From Bacillota bacterium (GTDB taxonomy: Bacteria > Bacillota > Sulfobacillia > Sulfobacillales > Sulfobacillaceae): a stretch of 48,162 nt of DNA. Where the stretch lies: contig JAMCVM010000011.1 in NCBI GenBank assembly GCA_023475835.1, positions 1 to 48,162 of the forward strand, read 5' to 3'. Positions 34,608 through 42,952 of the stretch are shown one piece after another. Within the stretch, counting starts at the first letter, position 1, and each line of letters starts with the position of its first letter. The position numbers and the translations under genes were made by a program. The notes under the pieces were generated by a model. That model was not told the origin of the DNA, searched no databases, and saw only the letters and a list, made by a program, of their open reading frames with translations.

Positions 34608-35972
34608 TCAGAGAAGAACAGGAAGTCGTTCTTCAGAGTTCGCTGGTGGTCCGCCGTCGGAGTCCACGGTCGCTTCTTCGATATCGCTGACGATAGCTCG
34701 ATCGCCCACGGCCAGGATTTCGTCTGGGTATCGTAAAGGCACGACGAGCTTAATTAAGCTGAGGATCCCCCAGGTGGCTAAGCCATCGTATCCTGCGATG
34801 ATCACTAGAGCTTCAAATTGCACCAGGAACTGGTGAGGGTTGCCGTAAAAGAGGCCGGTAACGACACTGCCTCCAACATACTCGGACATGTGCGGGTCGG
34901 CTAAAAGACCGGTTAGCAATCCGCCCACGGCGCCGGCGAAGGCGTGGGTGTGGACGACGCCCAAGGTGTCGTCGACCCGATTGAAAGGCCAGCGGTGGCT
35001 GCCGCGATTCATGGTGTACCAAGGAATGGCCGCGCCCAAGATGCCTACAATGATGGCACCCCAGCCGTTGACGTAACCGGCGGCCGGCGTGATGGCGACC
35101 AAACCGCAGACCATGCCGTTGATCATCCCCACCAGATTGGGGCGGCGGTCCGTAAAGAGGTCTAATGCGAGCCACGATAAGAGCGCTGCCGCGGTGGCCA
35201 CGTTGGTATTTAAGATAGCTGCGGCGGCGTCGCCGTTTGCGAAATAAGGATCGCCTCCGTTAAAGCCGTTCCAACCGAGCCATAAGATGCCGGCACCGGC
35301 CAGAGCGATGAGCAGGTTATTGGGATTGAAGCTCTTGCGGTCCGCTCCGATTCTGGGCCCGATCACAGCCGCAGCCACAAATCCCGAGACTCCAGCGGCC
35401 ACGTGAATCACATAGCCGCCACTGAAGTCGACGGCGCCTAATTGAGCCAGCCATCCGCCACCCCACAATAGGAAGGCGTTGACCGAGTAGACGCAGGTGG
35501 ACCAGATGGGCACAAAAAGCATCCAGGCTTTCCAATGCATTCGGCCCAGCACGCCTCCAGCCAGAATCGCAGGAGTAATGGCGGCAAATACAAACTGAAA
35601 GTATATTAACGAAGCGCCAGGAAACTTAAATGCTGGCATCCCCGCGTTGACTAAAGGAATAGATGCTCGGTCCAGCATTGTGCTCGACGAGAGCGAAGAT
35701 CGAGGAACCCCAATCAAATTGGAAAAGAAACCGCTAGCGATGTGCAGCGGCGAGCCAAAGCCGATTTGGTAGCCCCATAGCATCCACACCAACAGCACAA
35801 TGCTAAATGCGTAGACCACCATCATGGCCGAATTGATTGCCCATTTCTTTTTGACCACGCCTCCATAGAGGATGGCGAGACCGGGAATTGTTTGCAGACC
35901 GACGAACGTGGCGGCGGTCAGCTGCCAGGCATTGTCCCCCGCGTTCAAATAGGCGGCGCTAGGAACGATCAT
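34608..35972 (-). CDS. amt: Ammonium transporter, Amt family
   Basis: A 454-residue polytopic protein of 11 helices. ATFVGLQTIPGLAILYGGVV starts helix 1; FQFVFAAITPAILAG, VIHVAAGVSGFVAA and HTHAFAGAVGGLLTG hold the pore residues, including the twin histidines in HVAAG and HAFAG. The C-terminal tail has the cytosolic P-II contact region (VPLRYPDEILAVGDRAIVSDIEEA read in two parts). No glnK/glnB follows. The ATG follows GGGAGGAATCC. Inverted repeats at 36001-36057 upstream could bind a nitrogen regulator. Confidence 0.95.
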   Translation of the reverse strand: MIVPSAAYLNAGDNAWQLTAATFVGLQTIPGLAILYGGVVKKKWAINSAMMVVYAFSIVLLVWMLWGYQIGFGSPLHIASGFFSNLIGVPRSSLSSSTMLDRASIPLVNAGMPAFKFPGASLIYFQFVFAAITPAILAGGVLGRMHWKAWMLFVPIWSTCVYSVNAFLLWGGGWLAQLGAVDFSGGYVIHVAAGVSGFVAAAVIGPRIGADRKSFNPNNLLIALAGAGILWLGWNGFNGGDPYFANGDAAAAILNTNVATAAALLSWLALDLFTDRRPNLVGMINGMVCGLVAITPAAGYVNGWGAIIVGILGAAIPWYTMNRGSHRWPFNRVDDTLGVVHTHAFAGAVGGLLTGLLADPHMSEYVGGSVVTGLFYGNPHQFLVQFEALVIIAGYDGLATWGILSLIKLVVPLRYPDEILAVGDRAIVSDIEEATVDSDGGPPANSEERLPVLL

Positions 35973-36000
35973 GTGTGGATTCCTCCCGAAGCGTAGTTTG

Positions 36001-36057
36001 TGTAAGACCTATTTGTTTACATGTTAGGTATCCGCGATTGGTCCTTGAAACCTAACA
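36001..36057. promoter_or_regulatory. Two inverted repeats between amt and a divergent small gene
   Basis: TGTAA (36001-36005) pairs with TTACA (36017-36021), spaced by 11 bases; TGTTAGGT (36022-36029) pairs perfectly with ACCTAACA (36050-36057). They sit next to the divergent promoter. The first resembles a TnrA/GlnR site (TGTNA-N7-TNACA) but its spacing is 11 and not 7, so I do not assign a regulator. Confidence 0.45.
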
Positions 36058-36073
36058 AACACAGGCTTATAAT
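36045..36073 (+). promoter_or_regulatory. Promoter of the small membrane protein gene
   Basis: TTGAAA (36045-36050) and a perfect TATAAT (36068-36073) are spaced by 17 bases. The leader is about 115 bases. The right arm of an inverted repeat (36050-36057) overlaps the -35. Confidence 0.7.
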
Positions 36074-36196
36074 ATGACATGAAGACCCGGAAGTAAAGAG
36101 GTTTTTGTGGCGTCGGTAAATTTCTTTATGTTAGCAATGAGCGTTGTCTGGAAGTCATTGTGTCAGGTATGTTTTCAACCTTAAGGAGGGTATTCG

Positions 36197-36457
36197 ATGG
36201 ATAAACGGGCAACGGTAGCTTTTTTGGCAATGGTGGCCGTCGTGGTCGGCGTCGGCCTGATTGTCCATTATGCTCAACCCTGGGGAGGTCTATTGGTTGG
36301 AGCGGGAATCGCCGGATGGATTGCGCTCTTAGGGACTCAGTTTCCCGAATCGGGCTTCTACGATGCGGTCACGGAAAATCCTCCCATTGAACTCGTCACC
36401 TTTATGAAGACCAGCACCGAGGAAACCGTATTGTGGGTGATGGACTACGACGCGTAA
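36197..36457 (+). CDS. Small membrane protein, unknown
   Basis: An 86-residue protein. Two hydrophobic helices (about residues 7-24 and 28-46, with GGLLVGAGIAGWIALLG) are followed by an acidic cytosolic or outer tail (TSTEETVLWVMDYDA). The start has a good TAAGGAGG site. No family is recognised. It is divergent from amt with a strong promoter and a shared control region, so a link to ammonium supply is possible but unproven. Confidence 0.65.
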   Translation: MDKRATVAFLAMVAVVVGVGLIVHYAQPWGGLLVGAGIAGWIALLGTQFPESGFYDAVTENPPIELVTFMKTSTEETVLWVMDYDA

Positions 36458-36919
36458 GTCCCACAAGCCAGTCATCAAAATAGTTGCTGCCAGCGTAAAA
36501 CCCTAAGCCGTCCCGTCGGGGTCACCACACCATCGAAGGGACGGCTTAGTCGATCGCGAAGTGGCCGCTGGGACGGGGATCAGCGTGGCTGATAGACGTT
36601 ATTTTTTCGGTATCGATCCCCAACGATCCGAGGATTCCGCCTTCTTGGCTACGAGGATCCTTTTTGGTAAGTGATTTTTCCTACCTACGGTTGGCGGAGC
36701 TTGGCCGCCATGAATGAAAGGATTCGTCCTCGGGCGCGGTTTTCGAACCATCCCGCGTCAGCCTTGGCATCAACAGGCTTTAAGCCCCTTAAAATTTTGT
36801 GTTTAAACCCGTAAAATTGGTGTCGATCCTGTAACCCAGACCGGGTTTGCGGCGTTAAATGATTAGAGGGTTCGTTTTGCTGCCAAGATTGGTCCCTTAA
36901 GAAAGGTCGGTACCGCCAG
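36458..36919. other. Intergenic stretch with hairpin
   Basis: Apart from the hairpin at 36503-36549 nothing coding is visible. An AT-rich stretch near 36785-36820 could hold the promoter of the acyltransferase gene that begins at 36920; no consensus pair is present. Confidence 0.4.
36503..36549 (+). terminator. Long-stem hairpin after the small membrane gene
   Basis: A perfect 12-bp stem, CTAAGCCGTCCC (36503-36514) with GGGACGGCTTAG (36538-36549), encloses 23 bases. There is no T-tract on either strand. Confidence 0.5.
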
Positions 36920-38056
36920 ATGCCTAAACCAATGGAATCTAAAGCCGTATATATGCCCGGCTTAGACGGGCTCCGGGCGTTAGCTGTGTTTGCTGTGGTG
37001 TTTTATCATCTTGGAGTGAGTTGGGCTCCCGGGGGACTGCTCGGGGTGGGCGTGTTTTTCACCCTTTCAGGGTATCTGATTACCGATTTGCTTCTGGCGC
37101 ATATTCGCAATCACGGGCGTATTCTGTTTGGGGAATTTTATTTTCGACGCGCCAAACGATTGCTGCCCGCTCTGTACCTGATGCTAGGGTTGATTCTCTT
37201 CTACATTACAATTTTTCAAGGCGATTTACTGTCTTCGCTGCGGGGCGATGTGATCGCCGCGGTCTTCTATGTCAGTAACTGGTGGTATATTTTTCACCAT
37301 GTCTCTTATTTCAATTCGTTCATCCCGTCGCCGTTTACCAATCTGTGGTCCTTAGCGGTGGAGGAACAATTTTATCTCATCTGGCCCTTCTTTCTCCTTG
37401 TGTTTGCCAAGTTCGTTCCCCGTACGTATGCCAAGGTACTGCTGACTCTGGCCTTGGCTGCCGCCTCAGCCGTGGCCATGGGGCTTTTTTATCACCCGGG
37501 CACGGTACCCAACCTGGTCTACTACGGCACCGACACTCGAGCCTTCGGTTTGTTGATTGGTGCCGCCTTGGCTTTCGTCTGGCCCAGCACCTCGTTGCCC
37601 CAGCTGCGCCCGGCAGCGCGTGACGGAATTGTCCTCTTGGGCGCCGCAGGCTTGGCTCTGTTCATTTGGATGGTGCTCTATACCAACGCCTATCAGACCT
37701 TCATGTATCGGGGCGGAATGGTGCTGCTGGCGGTTGGAACAATGTTCCTGGTCCAGGCCCTAACCATGCCGAACAGTTTGTTGTCGGCCATGTTAGGCGT
37801 CCGCCCATTGCGTTGGCTGGGGGTGCGCTCGTATGCCATTTATCTCTGGCACTACCCGATCATTGTTTTGTCGGCAGGGCTTTTGACAAAATTGCACGGC
37901 AATCATGGCCTCTACGATCTCATCGTCATTGTTGGCAGTGTCGTGGTGGCGGCATTGTCGTGGCATTTTGTTGAAGATCCGATTCGTCGGTTTCGTTGGA
38001 ACGCTCCCCGCACCCGTCGACATCCATCAATGCCTCTAGAAAGGAGCACGATGTAA
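36920..38056 (+). CDS. Membrane O-acetyltransferase, OatA acyltransferase domain
   Basis: A 378-residue protein with about ten helices. YMPGLDGLRALAVFAVVFYHL, LGVGVFFTLSGYLITDLLL and FYFRRAKRLLPALYLML are the signature blocks of the AT3/OatA family, and NLWSLAVEEQFYLIWPFF follows. It moves acetyl groups across the membrane. In OatA the SGNH esterase domain is fused at the C-terminus; here this protein stops after the membrane part and a separate SGNH-type gene starts at the next base. Peptidoglycan or another surface polymer is the expected acceptor. Confidence 0.88.
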   Translation: MPKPMESKAVYMPGLDGLRALAVFAVVFYHLGVSWAPGGLLGVGVFFTLSGYLITDLLLAHIRNHGRILFGEFYFRRAKRLLPALYLMLGLILFYITIFQGDLLSSLRGDVIAAVFYVSNWWYIFHHVSYFNSFIPSPFTNLWSLAVEEQFYLIWPFFLLVFAKFVPRTYAKVLLTLALAAASAVAMGLFYHPGTVPNLVYYGTDTRAFGLLIGAALAFVWPSTSLPQLRPAARDGIVLLGAAGLALFIWMVLYTNAYQTFMYRGGMVLLAVGTMFLVQALTMPNSLLSAMLGVRPLRWLGVRSYAIYLWHYPIIVLSAGLLTKLHGNHGLYDLIVIVGSVVVAALSWHFVEDPIRRFRWNAPRTRRHPSMPLERSTM

Positions 38057-38923
38057 ATGAAGAAGACGGTTGCCTTCATTTTGGGGATTGCTGCCACCGC
38101 AATCGTTGGCGTGGACGTAGCCGGGCTGGCCGGGGCTTTTGCCGAGCCAAAATTCGATGCGGCGGCCAGCACTATCCCCAAGGGCACCCCCTCGGCTTTG
38201 GGTTCGAACCGAACGGCTTCGACGCCCCCGCCCCAGGCTCATAGTGCCGGGGCAAGCAGCCACGGGGCGGGAACGGGCGCGACGAAATCTTCGTCGTCGG
38301 GCACGAAGCCGTCTTCGATTTTCCGCATCCCGCCGGCGGTGCCCGTGCCCGCCGGGGCCATTCCCACGGCGCCAATCGGCAACGGGGCTGATGTCACCAC
38401 CATTGGCGACTCGGTGATGGTGGATGCCGAACCCTATCTCGTCCAGTTGTTACCCGGTATTGTCGTCGACGGCAAGGTCAGCCGTCAACTGATTAAAACA
38501 CCGCCGGTGGTCGCGGCGCTGAAAGCCGCGGGAGAATTGCACCGGTATGTAGTGATTGAACTGGGGACCAACGGACCCTTTACGGCTTCTCAACTCCGTA
38601 CCTTGATGCACCAAGTGGGACCCCACCATGGGTTCGTCTTAGTGAACACTTCGGAGCCGAGACCGTGGGAGCAGGTGGTGAATCAAGTCATTGACCAGGT
38701 GGCAGCCACCTATCCGCATACGGTTTTGGTAAATTGGTACCAAGCAGCACAAAATATTCCCCAGGACTTTTACCCCGACCAGGTGCACCTCATGCCCGCG
38801 GGAGCCAAATATTATGCCACTCTGATTGCAGAGGCGGTGCTAAAGCTGGAACGAGAATATCCTCCCTTGAGTCAAGCGCCGGCGAAAGGCGTCGCGGACG
38901 ATGGCGGGACACGGTCCGAATGA
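38057..38923 (+). CDS. Secreted SGNH-type acyl-transfer/esterase domain, OatA-like
   Basis: A 288-residue protein. An N-terminal signal or anchor helix (TVAFILGIAATAIVGVDVAGLAG in two parts) leads to a Ser/Pro/Gly-rich linker to about residue 110, then an SGNH domain: TTIGDSVMVDAEPYL holds the Ser, VVIELGTNGPF holds the Gly/Asn block, and DFYPDQVHLMPAGAKYYA holds the Asp-His pair. It would act outside the cell with the upstream acyltransferase. The ATG directly follows the previous stop, with AAAGGAG upstream. Confidence 0.82.
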   Translation: MKKTVAFILGIAATAIVGVDVAGLAGAFAEPKFDAAASTIPKGTPSALGSNRTASTPPPQAHSAGASSHGAGTGATKSSSSGTKPSSIFRIPPAVPVPAGAIPTAPIGNGADVTTIGDSVMVDAEPYLVQLLPGIVVDGKVSRQLIKTPPVVAALKAAGELHRYVVIELGTNGPFTASQLRTLMHQVGPHHGFVLVNTSEPRPWEQVVNQVIDQVAATYPHTVLVNWYQAAQNIPQDFYPDQVHLMPAGAKYYATLIAEAVLKLEREYPPLSQAPAKGVADDGGTRSE

Positions 38924-39595
38924 AGTCGGGCGAATCCAAGATGCACCCAAAGAGGTGGCTTCGGGGGAGTGGGTACGTTTTGGGCCAAAGGGGCTTCCCA
39001 AGCCGACGGAACTCAGATAATGGGGGGTTAGAAAGGGGTGCTCGGGTGCTTCATGGCGCTAGCTCATCGGGTAGGCTTGAATGCGTGAATCGCTGGGCCC
39101 TAAGTTTGCTTCTTCCTGCATTTAGGGCGAAGATAGGAGGGGTGCGGGAAGGCGCTTTTCGGAACTGCGGCGGCGGTCAACTGCCCTGCCTTAAACGACG
39201 GGGTTTTCGCCCCGCACTTTTTCAATGAAAGGGCCTCTATGGGGCAGACCAGCATTTTTTACCGAGCCCACGACTGCGGCAGGGGAGCTCTTCGGTCGGT
39301 TGATTGCGATTTTTGCTTGGCTTGGGCTTATCCGTTTGTCACCGGGCCCTGGGGCGAGGTCGACCGAGGAGAACCCAAGGCAAGGTTCAAGAGGCGAACA
39401 TTTCGCAGATAACGGTTGGTCTCGGCGCGTTGGCCGGCAAGAGTGCGAGAGAAATGGGCTCTAGGTTTGGGGAAAGGGCAAGCGATGGCGGCCCGATTGG
39501 CAGCAGGTGATTTCAGGGGTGGCTTAGAGCCCCGACTGAGTTCTTCGGATGAGGGTTTCCCAGCCTAACATTCAGTTCAATATAGGAGGATTTCG
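38924..39595. other. Intergenic stretch with hairpins, possible IS-end remnant
   Basis: No gene with a ribosome site or recognisable product. Two structures are seen: arms GCCCTAA (39097-39103) and TTAGGGC (39122-39128), and a terminator-like hairpin at 39199-39222 preceded by CCTTAAACGACGGGG, a pattern that resembles the terminal hairpins of IS200/IS605-type elements. No transposase remains are seen. Confidence 0.4.
39199..39222 (+). terminator. Intrinsic terminator-like hairpin
   Basis: CGGGG (39199-39203) and CCCCG (39210-39214) enclose six bases, followed after CAC by five T residues (39218-39222). It is 276 bases beyond the SGNH gene. Confidence 0.5.
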
Positions 39596-40483
39596 ATGCG
39601 GATTGTCAGTGCGATTGTTCATGGGAAGTTCGAGTGGCTTTTAACCACCGATCGCGGTTATTATCGGGCCGGCGCTCTAGCCCAAAACCTTGGCGTGCCG
39701 TCGTCATCGGCCGGGATTGAGACAGTGATCGAAGGCGGAGACGCGGTCATCGACGCGTTGAAGGTTTGGCAACGGACGATTGAAGAAGAGGGCATCGCGC
39801 CCGATGAAAGTCAGGTTGAACTCACCGCTCCGGTGCCCCGGCCGGGGAAGATCATTTGCGTGGGCTTAAATTATCGCCCCCACGTCCAAGAATCTCAAAT
39901 GCAAATTCCTTCAAGTCCCGTTCTATTCAACAAATACCTCAACGCGGTGATCGGGCCCAATGCGGTCGTCAATCCTCCCTCCGACGCCGAGCAAATGGAT
40001 TACGAAGCGGAGTTAGTGGTGGTGATCGGTCGGACAGCCTCCAAGGTGGCTGAGTCCGACGCCTTGGGATACGTGTTCGGCTATATGAATGGCAATGACT
40101 TGTCGGACCGCGGTTTGCAATTTCGAACCGGCCAATGGCTGTTAGGCAAGGCCGCTGATGGCTTTGCGCCCATGGGACCTTATGTGGCAACCCGAGATGA
40201 GGTGCCCGATCCGGGAAACTTGGATATTCGCTGTTTTCGAAACGCCCGCCAAGTCCAAGGATCCAATACCCGAGAAATGATCTTTTCGGTGCCGTTTCTC
40301 ATCCACTACATCTCTCAGTACATCACCCTCGCACCTGGCGATGTCATCTTTACGGGAACTCCCGAAGGCGTTATCGTGGGTCTGCCTGAGGCGGAACGGA
40401 ACTGGCTGCGGGCAGGAGATCAGACTGAGGTTGCGATTGAGGGATTGGGGTCGCTGACGACGCGAATCGGGTCCAATCGCTAG
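39596..40483 (+). CDS. Fumarylacetoacetate hydrolase-family protein
   Basis: A 295-residue FAH-fold enzyme. An N-terminal domain of about 70 residues leads to PRPGKIICVGLNYRPHVQES, the metal residues in DYEAELVVVIG, YMNGNDLSDRGLQFRTGQW, and VIFTGTPEGVIVG. Members hydrolyse, decarboxylate or hydrate 3-keto or 2-hydroxy-dienoic acids in aromatic catabolism, or decarboxylate oxaloacetate. The ATG follows AGGAGG. The substrate is not determinable. No aromatic pathway gene adjoins it; the acyl-CoA cluster is 17 kb away. Confidence 0.88.
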   Translation: MRIVSAIVHGKFEWLLTTDRGYYRAGALAQNLGVPSSSAGIETVIEGGDAVIDALKVWQRTIEEEGIAPDESQVELTAPVPRPGKIICVGLNYRPHVQESQMQIPSSPVLFNKYLNAVIGPNAVVNPPSDAEQMDYEAELVVVIGRTASKVAESDALGYVFGYMNGNDLSDRGLQFRTGQWLLGKAADGFAPMGPYVATRDEVPDPGNLDIRCFRNARQVQGSNTREMIFSVPFLIHYISQYITLAPGDVIFTGTPEGVIVGLPEAERNWLRAGDQTEVAIEGLGSLTTRIGSNR

Positions 40484-40601
40484 CAGCAGGGCTTATAGGC
40501 ACCTGTCGTCGCGGTCGTCCGGTTTCAGGGCGGATCACGTTTGGCTCATGCGAATCATCAGCTCGTCTTGGGGCTGTATCACCTGGTAAGGAGGGTTTCT
40601 C

Positions 40602-41810
40602 TTGCGTTTTTGGATGGCAGCTGGGATATTCGGCGTCGTGGTGGTTGGGTTAGGTATCGTGCAAATCGTGCGCCCAGTAGTGGCACCCCAGATGTCGGTG
40701 GCGGTGTCGGGCACGCACACGATTCCGGGGCATTTGAAATTTCCTTGGCCTTCTGGCGTGCAAGCTGCAGAAGATGTCGTCGGACTCGGATGGATCGGTG
40801 GGGGCCAACAGGGGCCCCCGGCCCCCGAGCCCATCGGCAGTGTGGCGAAACTGATGACCGCTCTTTTGGTGGTGCAAAAATACCCCTTAGGCGAATACGC
40901 CTCAGGGCCTAGTCTGAAGATGACCAGCCAGGACGCCGCGCTCTATCAATCTGACTTGAATACGCAACAATCGGCGATGGCGGTCAGCGCCGGGCAGAGA
41001 ATCTCCGAGCGCGAGTTGTTAGAAGGACTGTTGATCCCGTCAGGGAATAATGTGGCTATCATGTTGAGCAAATGGGTAGCCGGAAGCCCCAAGGCATTTG
41101 CCGTTGAAATGAACCAAGAGGCCAAACGACTGGGATTGACTCAAACTCACTATAACGGCCCGGTGGGGCTCAGTCCACTGACTGTGAGTACGGTGGTGGA
41201 TCAGGTTAAGTTGGCCGAAAAAGTCATGCAGTCACCGGTGTTGGCGGCCATCTCGGGAATGCCGCAAATGACCTTGCCGAATGGCCAGATCACGTACAAT
41301 TACAACAATCGTTTGGGCCGTGATGGTATCTTCGGGGTCAAGACCGGATCGACCGTCATTGGCGGAGCCTCGTTCATTTGGGCAGCAAACGCGGTGCTCG
41401 GCGGTCAAAATCACACCATTTACGGTGGAGTTTTTGGCGTGACCGCTGCCGGAGACCAGTTGGGACATGCGAAAAACGACGGACAAGCTCTCATTGTGGC
41501 GGCCACCAAAGTAGTCGGTTGGCACGATCTGTGGTCGGCAGGGGCGAGCGTAGGCAGGATAAAGACGGCATGGAGTGCTCCGGTGGCCTTGGCGGTTTCC
41601 CATTCCGTGCGAATTTTAGGGTGGCCCAGCCTAAAATATCGGGTTCGCTTTATCGATCAGAAACATTTTTCTGGATCCAAGCCTGTGCCTAAAGACACGA
41701 AAGTAGGCATTCTGCGCGTGACCTACGGCAGCCAAATCATTACGGTTCCTGTCGTGACCGAATCTCGGCTACCCAGCGCTTCACTGGTGTGGAAGCTTCG
41801 TCGGGTGTAA
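40602..41810 (+). CDS. D-alanyl-D-alanine carboxypeptidase, peptidase S11
   Basis: A 402-residue low-molecular-weight penicillin-binding protein. An N-terminal helix (MAAGIFGVVVVGLGIVQIV) anchors or exports it. The catalytic motifs are S80-V-A-K83, S147-G-N149 and K247-T-G249. The C-terminal part is a PBP5-like beta domain. It trims the terminal D-Ala from peptidoglycan stem peptides. The start is a TTG at 40602, 7 bases after TAAGGAGGG. Length and motifs are those of DacA/DacF. Confidence 0.92.
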   Translation: MRFWMAAGIFGVVVVGLGIVQIVRPVVAPQMSVAVSGTHTIPGHLKFPWPSGVQAAEDVVGLGWIGGGQQGPPAPEPIGSVAKLMTALLVVQKYPLGEYASGPSLKMTSQDAALYQSDLNTQQSAMAVSAGQRISERELLEGLLIPSGNNVAIMLSKWVAGSPKAFAVEMNQEAKRLGLTQTHYNGPVGLSPLTVSTVVDQVKLAEKVMQSPVLAAISGMPQMTLPNGQITYNYNNRLGRDGIFGVKTGSTVIGGASFIWAANAVLGGQNHTIYGGVFGVTAAGDQLGHAKNDGQALIVAATKVVGWHDLWSAGASVGRIKTAWSAPVALAVSHSVRILGWPSLKYRVRFIDQKHFSGSKPVPKDTKVGILRVTYGSQIITVPVVTESRLPSASLVWKLRRV

Positions 41811-42159
41811 TCTAGAGAATTATTAGGAAAAATATTAGATGTGAAGCTCGTTGGCGACTGGTTGTGATATGGTTAAGGAGTTGCAAGAACTCGTCGGCCG
41901 TGACCGCCAGTTCTTGATAACGAGGATCTTTGTCCTCCTAGACATAATGACGGGATCGGGAAGTTACCGCGAAGGAGGACTGTCGACCATACGCCCTGGC
42001 CGACAGTCCTCGCTTGGCGGAGGGAAAAGATCAGAACGGTTCCTAAGCTATCGTGGATTCGGAAAAGGAAGTTCGACTTTTTTCGGCAACTTTGCCACAA
42101 TAGAAAGAGATCAGAGTGTAATGGTGTAATATTTCACTGACGATGGAAGCGGGGATGAT
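41811..42159. other. Gene-free stretch with three successive hairpins
   Basis: Paired arms occur at CAAGAACT 41884-41891 with 41909-41916, GAGGA 41922-41926 with 41933-41937, and the 11-bp GAGGACTGTCG 41975-41985 with 42001-42011. CCGC/GCGG (41967-41970 and 42017-42020) extend the last one. A weaker purine/T-rich hairpin lies at 42063-42083, with a T-run. This looks like a structured untranslated RNA between the carboxypeptidase and the GntR gene. I recognise no known family. Confidence 0.45.
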
Positions 42160-42858
42160 ATGACTGGGATGGGATCTGACCGAGGTACGGGAACCCAGCA
42201 CGTGAGGCCGCTCAGGCGGGTAGCAATTACCGCCGATGTCTACCAAAGCCTTCGCGATGCGATCTTCAGCGGCGAATTGAGAGCTGGAGAACGATTGGAC
42301 GTTCAGGGCCTGGCAGCCACGTTTGAGGTGAGCAACCAGCCGGTGAAAGAGGCCTTAAACCGACTAGCGTTAGAAGGATTGGTAGTCATCAAGCCAAGAA
42401 GTGGGACCTTTGTCCGCACTCTTTCCGCTGACGAGATGAATCATATTTTGGATGCGCGCTTGATGATCGAGTCGTTTGCGGTTCGCAACATGAAATCCGC
42501 CAGCGCTGAGGCGATCGTGCAACTCGATGGATTGGCCAAGGTCCTAGGCGACATCGCCAATGCTACGCCTTTCGCTTATTTGAAATATAACGAAGCCGAT
42601 ATAGCATTTCATGAGGGGCTGGTCGGCCTGGCAAAAAACCCAGAGTTGTTGCGCCTTTACCGATCATTGCATTCGCATTACGTAACTGCACGGGCTTATT
42701 TTTCCAGTGCGCAAGAAAAAACTTTGGCCAATGAGTCTGATCACCAAGAGATTGTACGAGCTATTCGCGAGGGCGAGAAGCGGCGGGCGGTGTCGCTGGT
42801 CGAGTCCCATATTTTGTCTGCCCAAAAGGGAATTGCGCACTTGTTCAAAGCCGACTAG
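42160..42858 (+). CDS. GntR-family transcriptional regulator, FCD (FadR) subfamily
   Basis: A 232-residue repressor/activator. Residues 25-88 form the winged helix (VYQSLRDAIFSGELRAGERL, then LAATFEVSNQPVKEALNRL and GLVVIKPRSGTFV). The FCD ligand domain follows, with FHEGLVGLAKNPELL and the metal-site histidines of HSHYVTA and VESHILSA. Such regulators respond to organic acids or sugar acids. A weak purine tract precedes the ATG; 18-20 extra N-terminal residues are unusual. No obvious target is adjacent. Confidence 0.85.
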   Translation: MTGMGSDRGTGTQHVRPLRRVAITADVYQSLRDAIFSGELRAGERLDVQGLAATFEVSNQPVKEALNRLALEGLVVIKPRSGTFVRTLSADEMNHILDARLMIESFAVRNMKSASAEAIVQLDGLAKVLGDIANATPFAYLKYNEADIAFHEGLVGLAKNPELLRLYRSLHSHYVTARAYFSSAQEKTLANESDHQEIVRAIREGEKRRAVSLVESHILSAQKGIAHLFKAD

Positions 42859-42952
42859 ACAGGTGTCGCCGCTCGGGGCAACCATCGAATTCGGGTAGGG
42901 CGCCTTTGGGCTTTGGCCCTGGTGCGCCCCCCGATCTCTAGTTGGCCGGGGC

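Noticed and set aside
36001-36021. Possible TnrA/GlnR binding site upstream of amt
   Set aside because: The half-sites are 11 bases apart and not 7, so it does not meet the known consensus; kept only as an inverted repeat.
38734-39228. 164-codon frame after the SGNH gene
   Set aside because: Starts inside the SGNH gene in another frame and has no ribosome site or recognisable product.
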